A stretch of 64,000 nucleotides of DNA from Clostridiales bacterium (lineage in GTDB: Bacteria > Bacillota > Clostridia > Oscillospirales > Oscillospiraceae): contig JAAVHV010000002.1 of NCBI GenBank assembly GCA_014799505.1, positions 78,991-142,990 on the forward strand, written 5' to 3'. The notes beneath the pieces are model-generated. The model ran no database searches. It had not been told where the DNA came from and saw only the letters and a program-made list of their open reading frames with translations. Below, in pieces: positions 31,983-39,563 of the stretch. Position 1 is the first letter of the stretch, and the number at the start of each line of letters is the position of its first letter. The position numbers were made by a program, and so were the translations under genes.

Positions 31983-32159
31983 ATGCCATGTATGGGCATT
32001 CCTACAGCCGCTGAAAGAGCCTCATTGTCGGCGCAACTTGCATTTCTTTACCTCGAAAAAAACGACATCTCTGGACTGTCTCCTACAGAGTTGGCCAAGG
32101 TGTATTTCGATGTGAAGGACGCGATTTACAAAGTTGTATCAGAGCGAGATGCGTTATAA
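31983..32159 (+). CDS. Small accessory protein, cassette 1
   Basis: 58 aa, ATG with AGAAAGGAGAAA. Sequence MPCMGIPTAAERASLSAQLA, then LSPTELAKVYFDVKDAIYKV. Rightward, with its own promoter, and 3' end overlapping the leftward gene at 32126. Helical, no family recognised. Confidence 0.65.
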   Translation: MPCMGIPTAAERASLSAQLAFLYLEKNDISGLSPTELAKVYFDVKDAIYKVVSERDAL

Positions 32160-32329
32160 CTAATTTCCGTTTGCTCCAACACTGAGCTGCACGCTTTCAG
32201 CAACTCTCTGGCCGTCCAAATACTCATGCCTTCCACCGCTCTGAGTATTTGGGCGGCTCTTTCTTTGTGTGTAGAAAGGCAGGCCAGTGGCCCAATTCCC
32301 GCCTTGTCAAGTAAGCTCTCCAAATCCAT
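32126..32329 (-). CDS. Small accessory protein, convergent with cassette 1
   Basis: 67 aa from the ATG at 32329 with AAAGGGGGGAAAG upstream. Helical: MDLESLLDKAGIGPLACLST and MSIWTARELLKACSSVLEQT. Its end overlaps the rightward gene by 34 nt, so the two mRNAs are complementary at their 3' ends. Confidence 0.5.
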   Translation of the reverse strand: MDLESLLDKAGIGPLACLSTHKERAAQILRAVEGMSIWTARELLKACSSVLEQTEISYNASRSDTTL

Positions 32330-32395
32330 CACGTCTTTCCCCCCTTTCCGTTGTCATGCGCTGCCCTTGGCCTTGCCCCTCATCCAACGGAAAAG

Positions 32396-32488
32396 CTATC
32401 GCGCATTGAGGATAAGTAATACCCCCGGCTCCAGCTTGACAGGCTCCTGCTCTTCTACGGCGGGAGCCGTCTTTTTATCATCACACAT
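32396..32488 (-). CDS. Possible 30-aa peptide
   Basis: MCDDKKTAPAVEEQEPVKLE and 10 more residues, preceded by GGAGGGGGTGATAGCT. Good ribosome site but very short. Confidence 0.4.
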   Translation of the reverse strand: MCDDKKTAPAVEEQEPVKLEPGVLLILNAR

Positions 32489-32584
32489 AGCTATCACCCC
32501 CTCCCGCTCGCCGTTCCGTGGCCACGCGTTATCCTGGGCCACCGTTTCGGCGTTGTAATAGCAATCATAGGAAAATCTGATTGC

Positions 32585-32752
32585 TCAAATCTTACGTTTG
32601 ATTTCATTCCCCGCCTCCAGGTAAAACCGACGTGAACTCTTTGCGAAAAAGCTGAGTGCCTCCTCCAGTTCTTCCTGGGTGATGCACTCAGCTTTTATTC
32701 TGAATGCCACCTCGGTCCCCCTGTCGCTACGGTAGACGCTCTCGCACTCCAT
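32585..32752 (-). CDS. Small accessory protein
   Basis: 55 aa, ATG at 32752 with GAGGAGGGATGG. MECESVYRSDRGTEVAFRIK then ECITQEELEEALSFFAKSSR: a strand followed by helix. Resembles in layout the protein at 33063. Confidence 0.6.
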   Translation of the reverse strand: MECESVYRSDRGTEVAFRIKAECITQEELEEALSFFAKSSRRFYLEAGNEIKRKI

Positions 32753-32784
32753 GTTCCATCCCTCCTCACGCGCTGCCCTTGGCC

Positions 32785-32813
32785 TTGCCCCTTATCCATC
32801 GGTGTGATAAAAT
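32785..32813 (+). promoter_or_regulatory. Repeated cassette promoter 2
   Basis: TTGCCC, 17-nt spacer, TAAAAT; near-identical surroundings to the promoter at 31903. Confidence 0.65.
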
Positions 32814-32863
32814 CCAAATACAGGCCCCTGCCATGGCCGAATAAACAGAAAGGAGCAAATCAC

Positions 32864-33082
32864 ATGGCATATTTTCGCTACCTTATTGACGCAAGTGCGC
32901 TTGACACAGAAACTTGCAGACAAATTTGTGATCTCATCGCAACTCACACAGCGATATTTAGCACCGACCAGTCCCATCCTGGCGTTTACGCTGCCTGTTT
33001 TGATGAAGCCGATTTGTCCATTTTAGAAAATCCCATCTTCCGCGACTGTAAGATAACCAATATTACTCAAAGCGGTATTTAG
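32864..33082 (+). CDS. Small accessory protein, cassette 2
   Basis: 72 aa from the ATG at 32864 with AGAAAGGAGC. MAYFRYLIDASALDTETCRQ then ICDLIATHTAIFSTD: alternating strand/helix, small globular. The 3' end overlaps the leftward gene at 33063 by 20 nt. Confidence 0.65.
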   Translation: MAYFRYLIDASALDTETCRQICDLIATHTAIFSTDQSHPGVYAACFDEADLSILENPIFRDCKITNITQSGI

Positions 33083-33233
33083 CTACGACCTTCTTCGATT
33101 CCGGGTCACTTTCTATGGTGATCCGGAATTTGTCTTGCCCGACCAACGGTTCTGTCAATTCCCGAAGTGCACACAGCATGAATCCAAATAGTTTTGCGTC
33201 CAAAAAAACATCAGTTGGCTTTCCCGGTTCCAT
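33063..33233 (-). CDS. Small accessory protein, convergent with cassette 2
   Basis: 56 aa, ATG at 33233 with GTGAGGAGGTGAAGG. MEPGKPTDVFLDAKLFGFML then LCALRELTEPLVGQ and a strand FRITIES...VVAKYRFE. Natural amino-acid composition and strong SD support coding. Confidence 0.65.
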   Translation of the reverse strand: MEPGKPTDVFLDAKLFGFMLCALRELTEPLVGQDKFRITIESDPESKKVVAKYRFE

Positions 33234-33286
33234 CGTCCTTCACCTCCTCACGCGCTGCCCTGTGTCGCCCGCTCGCCGCTCCGTGG

Positions 33287-33451
33287 TCACGCGCTATCCT
33301 GGCCGGTGCCCATCCCCGCCGCCTGCTGTGCCCCGCAGACTGCGAATGCGGCACCCTCAGCCCACCCCAGCAAATAGTCCTTGCTCCGCTCGGACGCACC
33401 GCTCACGACCCGTGCCAGCGTTTTCATGATTTTCTTCTCTTTTTCGGACAT
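33287..33451 (-). CDS. Small accessory protein
   Basis: 54 aa from the ATG at 33451 with GGGAGGCAAAATC. MSEKEKKIMKTLARVVSGAS then DYLLGWAEGAAFAVCGAQQA. Short helix pair, commonly seen in Clostridia prophages near the repressor. Function unknown. Confidence 0.65.
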   Translation of the reverse strand: MSEKEKKIMKTLARVVSGASERSKDYLLGWAEGAAFAVCGAQQAAGMGTGQDSA

Positions 33452-33493
33452 GATTTTGCCTCCCTTCCTTTTTTCGCCCTCCTCTGCTATACT

Positions 33494-33525
33494 GGTTCCG
33501 GCGGCGTTGCCGCGCCGCCGGAACC
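33494..33525 (+). promoter_or_regulatory. 5' leader hairpin before cassette 3 gene
   Basis: Perfect 13-bp stem GGTTCCGGCGGCG / CGCCGCCGGAACC with a 6-nt loop, between a TATACT box and the ribosome site of the next gene. Could cap or stabilise the mRNA, or regulate it. Confidence 0.65.
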
Positions 33526-33547
33526 TAATAGAAAGGAGAAAATCGTT

Positions 33548-33772
33548 ATGTGGTATTACCGTTCTTCTGCTGGTCTGTTGCGGATAGTCAGGGATCCAGA
33601 GGGAATTTACCAATTCCGATTTGGTGATGATGACACCGAATGGACCGGTCATGCAGACCCCCGTGCGCTGGCTGATGACGTGTATAACCATGCTACCGGC
33701 TACCTTGAGTGGGACAGTTCCGGGGCTGACGCCCCACAGGATCTGTCAGAGTGGATCTATGTGCGTGACTAA
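33548..33772 (+). CDS. Small accessory protein, cassette 3
   Basis: 74 aa, ATG with GAAAGGAGAAAATC. WYYRSSAGLLRIVRDPEGIY, then QFRFGDDDTEW and an acidic end. Compact beta-rich protein. Four-base convergent overlap with the gene at 33769. Confidence 0.7.
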   Translation: MWYYRSSAGLLRIVRDPEGIYQFRFGDDDTEWTGHADPRALADDVYNHATGYLEWDSSGADAPQDLSEWIYVRD

Positions 33773-33963
33773 AGCACATAACCGGCAGTCCTGTTTTCCC
33801 TGATTGCCTGAATTTTTGCCACAGTTATGACCAACATTTGAAGCGCATAGACATCCTTGTCGGTCATTTCCCTTGTCATTTCCTGGTAATGCTCCAGCGT
33901 CTTTTGAATGACATCCTCGGCTTTGTCGAGGATGTCATTCTGCCTTTTTGACAGTTTCACCAC
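33769..33963 (-). CDS. Small phage protein next to repressor
   Basis: 64 aa, GTG start (33963 or 33960) behind GGGGTGAGAGG. Helical: VKLSKRQNDILDKAEDVIQK and MTREMTDKDVYALQMLVITV. First leftward gene from the divergent lysogeny promoters, so it may be an early or Cro-position protein, though it lacks an HTH. Confidence 0.65.
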   Translation of the reverse strand: MVKLSKRQNDILDKAEDVIQKTLEHYQEMTREMTDKDVYALQMLVITVAKIQAIRENRTAGYVL

Positions 33964-33995
33964 CTCTCACCCCCTCTCGCATTGTTTTCGAGATT

Positions 33996-34024
33996 ACTAT
34001 ACATCTCTAAGCGCTATTTGTCAA
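33996..34024 (-). promoter_or_regulatory. Leftward early promoter
   Basis: TTGACA, 17-nt spacer, TATAGT on the minus strand. GAGAT-N8-ATCTC (33990-34007) overlaps its -10 box, a likely operator for the repressor. Confidence 0.75.
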
Positions 34025-34054
34025 GCACCAATTTGTTGTTTTTGAGATTTTTTG

Positions 34055-34083
34055 TTGACAAGGAGATTTTTTAGTGCTATCAT
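34055..34083 (+). promoter_or_regulatory. Repressor promoter
   Basis: TTGACA, 17-nt spacer, TATCAT, about 27 nt before the repressor start. Flanked by two GAGATTTTTT direct repeats. Confidence 0.75.
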
Positions 34084-34109
34084 CAACGACAGAAATGGAG
34101 GTGAACGCT

Positions 34110-34619
34110 TTGACTTTGGGTGAGCGCATAAAAAAAGTGCGTAAGGCATTAGACCTTACGCAACGTGAATTTGGTGAGCGTATTGCAATGCGGCAAAATA
34201 GTGTTGCACAAGTAGAAATGGGGCGCGGCACATCCGACCAAACCATATTTGCTATCTGCCGGGAATTCAATGTAAATGAAAACTGGCTCCGCACCGGCGA
34301 GGGTGGCGAGGCCGCAATGTTCGTCCAACGCTCCAGGGATGACGAGCTTTCCGCGTTTGTAGATGAACTGATGCACGAACAGCCCCAGGACTTCCGGCGG
34401 CGGCTGGTAACCGCGCTGTCCCGCTTAAAGCCGGAGCAATGGGACGCCCTGGAGGCAGTGGCGCTTTCGCTTATGGATGATCCCGGCCCCTCCGGCGGCG
34501 ATTCTGAGCCCTCCCAGAAAACCAAACTGTACATCGCCGCCCGAGACGGCTCCCGGATCGAAACTGAGGTGGATGGCGATCTCACCCTCCCGGAGGAGGA
34601 TACACCGTTCCCTCGATAA
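34110..34619 (+). CDS. Cro/CI-type (XRE) phage repressor
   Basis: 169 aa if started at the TTG at 34110, which lies 7 nt after GGAGGTG; this gives the typical MTLGERIKKVRKALDLTQRE. HTH residues continue FGERIAMRQNSVAQVEMGRG. There is no S24 peptidase domain; the C-terminal part is acidic with low complexity. It controls lysogeny from the divergent promoters. Its 3' end overlaps the convergent ImmA-type gene by 38 bp. Confidence 0.85.
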   Translation: MTLGERIKKVRKALDLTQREFGERIAMRQNSVAQVEMGRGTSDQTIFAICREFNVNENWLRTGEGGEAAMFVQRSRDDELSAFVDELMHEQPQDFRRRLVTALSRLKPEQWDALEAVALSLMDDPGPSGGDSEPSQKTKLYIAARDGSRIETEVDGDLTLPEEDTPFPR

Positions 34620-35196
34620 AGGGCCGAAACTGCCGGTAAACCGCTTGCTCCAGCGGGGAGGTCAAAAACCGGCCTCTCCGATACAGGTCGGCCATGCGCT
34701 GGGCGCGGAACTCCGCCGCCGCCCTGCTGATCTGGCACAGATCCATGATCTCTTCCGGGGTATGTACATTAAGCCCCCACAGGACACAGGCCGGGGCCAG
34801 CAGGCGGGCCGCAAACTGGTTTGCCGCCGTCTCTTCTGGAGAATCCCCAGGGTGCGGCTCCCGGTTGATAACCGTGACGGTTCCCGGCTCCACGTGATTC
34901 AAAACAATGTGCCCCAGCTCATGGGCAATGGTGAAAGCTGCCCGCTGGGGCAGCACGGCGTCACTACACAGAATTACCGGCGTTCCGCGCCAGTAGAAGG
35001 TTAGCCCATCCGTGCGGCGCACCGCTTCCCGCAAATTAGCCCGCTCGATCAACTTCGTTGCCGCGCCGTATGAGAAAAGCCGGATTTTGAGCTTTCTGCA
35101 TATAGCATTCAAATCAACAGGCAGGCGGTCAACTTTGCAGTCCAGCAGGATTCTCCAGGCTGCGTCTCTGGCATTTTGATAATTTCTATAGTTCAA
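34582..35196 (-). CDS. ImmA/IrrE-family metallopeptidase
   Basis: 204 aa from a TTG at 35196 behind GGGGGGTG (a GTG three codons upstream is an alternative). Zinc-protease motif HELGHIVLNH, then PEETAANQFAARLLAP. ImmA-type proteases cleave XRE repressors to trigger induction. Here the gene is convergent with the repressor instead of cotranscribed with it. Confidence 0.88.
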   Translation of the reverse strand: MNYRNYQNARDAAWRILLDCKVDRLPVDLNAICRKLKIRLFSYGAATKLIERANLREAVRRTDGLTFYWRGTPVILCSDAVLPQRAAFTIAHELGHIVLNHVEPGTVTVINREPHPGDSPEETAANQFAARLLAPACVLWGLNVHTPEEIMDLCQISRAAAEFRAQRMADLYRRGRFLTSPLEQAVYRQFRPFIEGTVYPPPGG

Positions 35197-35298
35197 TCGA
35201 AGCACCCCCCATAAAATTGTAGGTGCTTATACAGTTCCTGTCAGCAAGTAAATGTTGGTAATTTTTTGGGCGATTATCTTCTTTTGGAGGTGTAATGT

Positions 35299-36072
35299 AT
35301 GCCTTACGAAATCCCGCACTGGGTTGAATCCATTCCACCCAGTGACAAGCCAAAATTGGACAAAGCCACCAAACCAGACCTTACCCCGCTCGAATTTGAC
35401 GCTGAAGCCGGTTATGCGGAGTTCAGCGGCAGACATGGCTACTATCGAACAACCCTAAATTCCTGTTATAGTGGCGACAAACCCTGCGGCGGCGGATATC
35501 CATGCAAGCATATGTATCGGCTTGCTATGATGCTTAACCTGATACCCGGTGAGTGTAAAAACGATTTGACAAAAATCAAATATCAGCGATTTGGCATTTC
35601 GCTTGATGAAGCCGTTGCTCGTGTGGAATCTGTTAGCCTTGATTCTCAAGAATTTCTTCTTAAAAATCTTGCCTACCTTCGTAATAATCCAATTGAACCT
35701 AAACGTGTTCCTTCCGCTGTTTTATCCGATTTGGAAGGCGCACGGCTACTTGTGCGGATTGATGAGCCGGTAGAAATCCGTATGCACCCAGATATTGATA
35801 AAAGCAGCTATTCTTTGCTGGTTTATCTCCGCCGAAAATTAGGGTGGGATTGCTACTACAGCGTGGATATGGAGCAGCTTTACTATCCGACTGGCGCACA
35901 ATTTGAAGATGTCTCCTTTTCAATTTCTGTCGAAGATGATGGGCAGGTATCCGTGAAGTGTTCTGGAAACCCGGATGTTTGCCATTTTCCGACTGATAAG
36001 ATTACACAGCTCCTCACCGCTTATGGCCACAATCGCTGTCTGAACGGCTTTGTACCACAACCAGATAAATAA
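35299..36072 (+). CDS. SWIM zinc-finger protein
   Basis: 257 aa with TGGAGGTGTAATG before the ATG. SWIM-like motif near residues 54-75: LNSCYSGDKPCGGGYPCKHM followed by YRLAMMLNLI. The first half resembles the SWIM C-terminal DNA/protein-binding modules, the second is a beta-rich domain. It is lysogeny-region cargo between the immunity genes and the integrase, so a defence or exclusion role is possible (inference). Confidence 0.75.
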   Translation: MPYEIPHWVESIPPSDKPKLDKATKPDLTPLEFDAEAGYAEFSGRHGYYRTTLNSCYSGDKPCGGGYPCKHMYRLAMMLNLIPGECKNDLTKIKYQRFGISLDEAVARVESVSLDSQEFLLKNLAYLRNNPIEPKRVPSAVLSDLEGARLLVRIDEPVEIRMHPDIDKSSYSLLVYLRRKLGWDCYYSVDMEQLYYPTGAQFEDVSFSISVEDDGQVSVKCSGNPDVCHFPTDKITQLLTAYGHNRCLNGFVPQPDK

Positions 36073-36078
36073 AAAAAT

Positions 36079-36110
36079 CCCCGCCCCGGTGCTGGAACAC
36101 CGAAGCGGGG
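36079..36110 (+). terminator. Terminator after SWIM gene
   Basis: CCCCGC-CCGGTG...CACCG-GCGGGG hairpin; A-rich before, weak T-run, so possibly for the opposite strand as well. Confidence 0.6.
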
Positions 36111-36177
36111 AGAAAAGGGCAGAAGGTTTGCGGCCACTCTGCCCTCTCATTTTACATCACAATGGGAGTGAAATCAA

Positions 36178-37251
36178 GTGGATAACAAAAAAATGAAAAA
36201 ACAGCGGGAAGTTGCCGCCAAGCTCTCCCGCCCTCGGCCTGTTGAGCTGCCCAGTGGTAAATGGCGTTGTCAGGTCATGGTCGCCGGGAAACGCATTGAC
36301 GTGATCGAGGACGATCCGGCAGTGGCCCACGCAAAAGCGCTGGCGGTCAAGGCAGGGCTGTTGGAAGAAACGAAGCCCGTAAAGGAGCTGACGGTGGGCG
36401 AGGCTATAGACCGTTATATCGAAAGTAAAGATGCTGTGCTGTCTCCGTCCACCGTGCTGGGATACAAACGCATCAGGGATAACGCACTCCAAGAAATCAT
36501 GAGCGTTCGGCTATCAGATTTATCCCAGGAGCGTGTTCAGAAAGCTGTAAATGCAATGGCAAAGAACAGGTCGCCCAAATACATACGCAATGCACACTGC
36601 CTTCTTAGCGCAACTTTGGCAGCTTACAAGCCGGATATGGTGCTACGCACAACTCTTCCCCAGAAAGAAAAAAAGGAGATTCAAATCCCGACGATAGAAG
36701 AAATCAGGGTTTTGGCGGAACAATCCGTAGGGACACGGTTTGAGTTGCCGTTTCTCCTGGCCGTCTGGATGGGTCTGCGCACTTCGGAAATCCGGGGGCT
36801 TACATGGGACTGTATTGAGGGCGATGTGTTGCATATCAAGCAGGCGCTGGTGTATGGGCCAAACGGAGAGGAAATGAAAGGCACAAAAACATATAGTGGA
36901 AACAGAAAAATCAGAATACCGCCATACATTTCGGAGCTGCTGAACGCATATCCGCATAACGGGGATCGTGTTGTAAGTTATGGGCGCGGGACACTATACG
37001 ATCATTTTGCCCGTATGTGCGAGCACAATGGCTTTCCCCGCTACCGCTTCCATGATCTGCGTCATGTCCAAGCATCCGTTATGCTAGCACTGGGAGTGCC
37101 TGACAAGTATGCAATGGAGCGCATGGGGCATGCCTCAACGAATATGCTGAAAAACGTCTACCAACATACGATGAGGTCCAAATCGGAGGAAGTCGCAGAT
37201 ATGGTGGATGATTTCTTTAGTCAAAATTTACACATGAATTTACACACATAA
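36178..37251 (+). CDS. int: Tyrosine-recombinase phage integrase
   Basis: 357 aa, GTG start with TGGGAGTGAAATC. An N-terminal arm-type binding unit (SGKWRCQVMVAGKRI) precedes the core-binding domain (VGEAIDRYIESKDAVLSPST) and the catalytic domain with Arg in GLRTSEIRGLTWD, HDLRHVQAS, GHAS and the tyrosine in KNVYQHTM. It reads toward the att site 45 bp downstream. The target is a tRNA gene 3' end. Confidence 0.95.
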   Translation: MDNKKMKKQREVAAKLSRPRPVELPSGKWRCQVMVAGKRIDVIEDDPAVAHAKALAVKAGLLEETKPVKELTVGEAIDRYIESKDAVLSPSTVLGYKRIRDNALQEIMSVRLSDLSQERVQKAVNAMAKNRSPKYIRNAHCLLSATLAAYKPDMVLRTTLPQKEKKEIQIPTIEEIRVLAEQSVGTRFELPFLLAVWMGLRTSEIRGLTWDCIEGDVLHIKQALVYGPNGEEMKGTKTYSGNRKIRIPPYISELLNAYPHNGDRVVSYGRGTLYDHFARMCEHNGFPRYRFHDLRHVQASVMLALGVPDKYAMERMGHASTNMLKNVYQHTMRSKSEEVADMVDDFFSQNLHMNLHT

Positions 37252-37294
37252 AATAAATAGTTCTTTATTTTGGCCTGTTTATATCAGTTTACGT

Positions 37295-37322
37295 GTGGGT
37301 TCGACCCCCACTACCCGTACCA
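37295..37322 (+). other. attR: 3' end of tRNA gene at prophage right end
   Basis: GTGGG-TTCGACC-CCCAC is a perfect T-arm and TACCCGT-A-CCA an acceptor 3' strand with discriminator and CCA. No anticodon or D arm precedes it. Such a fragment downstream of an integrase marks the junction; the complete tRNA should lie at the left end, outside the window. The tRNA species cannot be told. Confidence 0.85.
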
Positions 37323-37361
37323 AAATCAAAAGGACTGCCTTCAGCAGTCCTTTTGATTTTG
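37323..37361 (+). terminator. tRNA terminator
   Basis: AAAATCAAAAGGACTGC-CTTCA-GCAGTCCTTTTGATTTT, beginning right after CCA. Confidence 0.9.
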
Positions 37362-37423
37362 GGTACCGGGCAGTCCATAGGACTGCCTGACCGGTCGTTC
37401 GCCCGTAGGGCGAATGACGGTCC
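37362..37423. repeat. Post-tRNA repeat and palindrome
   Basis: GGGTACCGGGCAGTCC begins like the elements following tRNA-Tyr and tRNA-Arg. GACCGGTCGTTCGCC-CGTA-GGCGAATGACGGTCC (37389-37423) is a near-perfect palindrome shared with 54820-54905. From here to 37676 I see no gene. Confidence 0.7.
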
Positions 37424-37676
37424 CTTTATTTTCCCGTTTTTTCAAAAGTCAGGGCTCGCTCATTCTGCTGCGGCTCCTTTCCTTACGCGACCCGCTTCGC
37501 CGGGCTCACGCGGGGGCCCCATTTTATCGGGTCTGAGAAAAGTATTTTTGCCGGTCTTGTAATACCCTTGCGAAAAACAAATAAAGCCAATATGTAAGCC
37601 TTGCTTTGGTTGGATTTCACAAATCCTATATAGGTGATATTGGTAAAGAAATCTAGAGAGGAAAATTGGTGAGTTG

Positions 37677-38336
37677 ATGGAACGCTATGAGCAAATCCGC
37701 GAAGAAATCTGCCAGGTCTGCCGTCTGCTCTACGACCGAGGCTATGTAGTGAGCAACGACGGGAACGTGTCTGTCCGGGCAGCCCCGGACAGGATCCTCA
37801 TTACCCCCTCCGGGGTGGGCAAGGGCCGGATGACCCCGGAAATGCTGGTTTTGTGTGATCTTCAAGGCAATATCCTGGACGGGGAACGCTACCCCTCCTC
37901 TGAAAATAAGATGCACCTGATGGTCTACCGGGAGCGGGATGATGTTATGAGTGTGGTTCACGCGCATCCGCCCATCTCCACAGCTTTTGCCATCTGCCGC
38001 CGCCCCCTGAACGAGCGATATTTGTCCGAGATGGTGACGGGGTTAGGGGAGATCCCCGTCACCGAGTTCGCCATGCTCTCCACCAACGAGGTGCCGGAAA
38101 GCGTGCGGCCCTTTGTCCACAGCCATAACGCTGTGCTGTTGGCCAATCATGGCGCACTCACCTGGGGGCCCACCCTCCTGGCCGCCTTTGACCGACTGGA
38201 GACGGTGGAGCAAACCGCCAAAGTATACTACTACGTCTCCCAGCTGGGAGGCGGTGTGGAGATCACCCGGGAGCAGGCGGACACTCTGCGTTCCATGACC
38301 GGCTTTTACCAGAAGCTGGCCGACAAGCGAAGTTGA
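37677..38336 (+). CDS. Class II aldolase (deoxypentulose-1-phosphate / fuculose-phosphate type)
   Basis: 219 aa. Class II aldolase/adducin fold: NDGNVSVRA and ILITPSGVGKG early, zinc histidines in VVHAHPPIS and LLANHGALTWG, and a C-terminal helix. Together with the MtnA-like isomerase 78 bp downstream it fits disposal of 5-deoxyribose or methylthioribose phosphates to dihydroxyacetone phosphate and an aldehyde. Substrate is inferred from the pair; a kinase or phosphorylase is not adjacent. Confidence 0.85.
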   Translation: MERYEQIREEICQVCRLLYDRGYVVSNDGNVSVRAAPDRILITPSGVGKGRMTPEMLVLCDLQGNILDGERYPSSENKMHLMVYRERDDVMSVVHAHPPISTAFAICRRPLNERYLSEMVTGLGEIPVTEFAMLSTNEVPESVRPFVHSHNAVLLANHGALTWGPTLLAAFDRLETVEQTAKVYYYVSQLGGGVEITREQADTLRSMTGFYQKLADKRS

Positions 38337-38413
38337 CCGTGGCCGCCATATCTCAGAGATTGATTCCCCGTATGCGCGGCATCCGCCAAATCTTATAGTC
38401 AGGAGTGGTTTTT

Positions 38414-39484
38414 ATGCCCGACCAGCTTCAGCAAGTGACCCATATTGACAACGTACGCCTGGGAGACGACGGGAAAAGCGTGGTCATTATTGACCAGACC
38501 CAGCTGCCCAATCGGACGGTATACCTGACCCTGCGCACGCCGGAGGAGATGTACGACGCCATCAAGCTCCTCCAGGTCCGCGGCGCGCCGGCCATCGGTA
38601 TCTGCGCTGCCTACAGCATCTACGCCCTGGCCTGCCAGTGGGATCTCACCGACACCGCCGCCTTTGCCGCCAGGTTCCATGAACAAAAAGAATATCTCAA
38701 CTCCTCCCGCCCCACCGCGGTGAACCTAAGCTGGGCGTTGGAGCGGATGGAGGGCGTGGTGAAGGCCAACGCTAATCGAACCGTGCCCGAACTGCTGGAG
38801 CTGCTGGACAAGGAGTGCCGGGCCATCCATGAAGAGGACATTGCCATGTGCCGGGCCATCTCGGAGTACGGCCTGACCCTCATCAAGGACGGCGACGGGG
38901 TGCTCACCCACTGCAATGCCGGCCCCCTGGCCACCTCCCGGTACGGCACCGCCTTGGGGCCTCTGTTTCTGGGCAGGGAGCGGGGCATGGCGTTCAAGGT
39001 GTTCTCCGACGAGACCCGCCCCTTGCTCCAGGGCGCACGGCTGACCTCCTATGAGCTGCAAAAGGCGGGCATCGACGTGACGCTGATTTGCGACAATATG
39101 GCGTCCATCGTCATGAAGAACGGCTGGGTGCAGGCCTGCTTTGTGGGTTGCGATCGTGTGGCCGCCAACGGCGACGCCGCCAACAAGATCGGCACCAGCG
39201 GCTTGGCCATCTTGGCCAAGCACTACGGCATCCCCTTTTATGTGCTGGGCCCCACCTCCACCATTGACCGAAACTGCCCCGACGGGGATCATATCCCCAT
39301 TGAGCTGCGGGATCCGGACGAGATCCGGGAGAAATGGTATGCCGAGCCCATGGCTCTGCCTGAGGTGAAGTGCTATAACCCCGCCTTCGATGTCACCGAC
39401 CACAGTCTGATTACCGGCATTGTCACTGAGAAGGGCATTTGCCGCGCCCCCTATACCGAGAGCCTGGCCGCCCTTTTCAAATAG
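38414..39484 (+). CDS. mtnA: MtnA-like aldose-ketose isomerase (methylthioribose- or deoxyribose-1-phosphate)
   Basis: 356 aa from the ATG at 38414 with AGGAG. MtnA features: [39 protein letters not shown] (catalytic Cys), [19 protein letters not shown], the catalytic Asp in [19 protein letters not shown]. Converts the aldose-1-phosphate to the ketose-1-phosphate that the upstream aldolase would cleave. Family identity is strong; substrate is not. Confidence 0.9.
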   Translation: MPDQLQQVTHIDNVRLGDDGKSVVIIDQTQLPNRTVYLTLRTPEEMYDAIKLLQVRGAPAIGICAAYSIYALACQWDLTDTAAFAARFHEQKEYLNSSRPTAVNLSWALERMEGVVKANANRTVPELLELLDKECRAIHEEDIAMCRAISEYGLTLIKDGDGVLTHCNAGPLATSRYGTALGPLFLGRERGMAFKVFSDETRPLLQGARLTSYELQKAGIDVTLICDNMASIVMKNGWVQACFVGCDRVAANGDAANKIGTSGLAILAKHYGIPFYVLGPTSTIDRNCPDGDHIPIELRDPDEIREKWYAEPMALPEVKCYNPAFDVTDHSLITGIVTEKGICRAPYTESLAALFK

Positions 39485-39563
39485 CCCAAAGCGAACTTTC
39501 TACTCAGGCACGCTCCTGGTTTGAATGTACGCGGAGCTGGTGTAGTCATTTCTGCTCCTGGCA

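Larger units (their letters stand above)
1..37322. mobile_element. Integrated contractile-tailed prophage (left end outside window)
   Basis: Late genes for packaging, capsid, sheath and tube, an early operon with ParAB and a replication protein, a lysogeny switch and a tyrosine integrase form one continuous phage genome. The right boundary is the tRNA 3'-end fragment just after the integrase. The left boundary, with tape measure remainder, baseplate, fibres and lysis genes, lies beyond position 1. Several methyltransferase genes are broken, but the structural genes look intact, so the phage could still be active. Confidence 0.95.
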
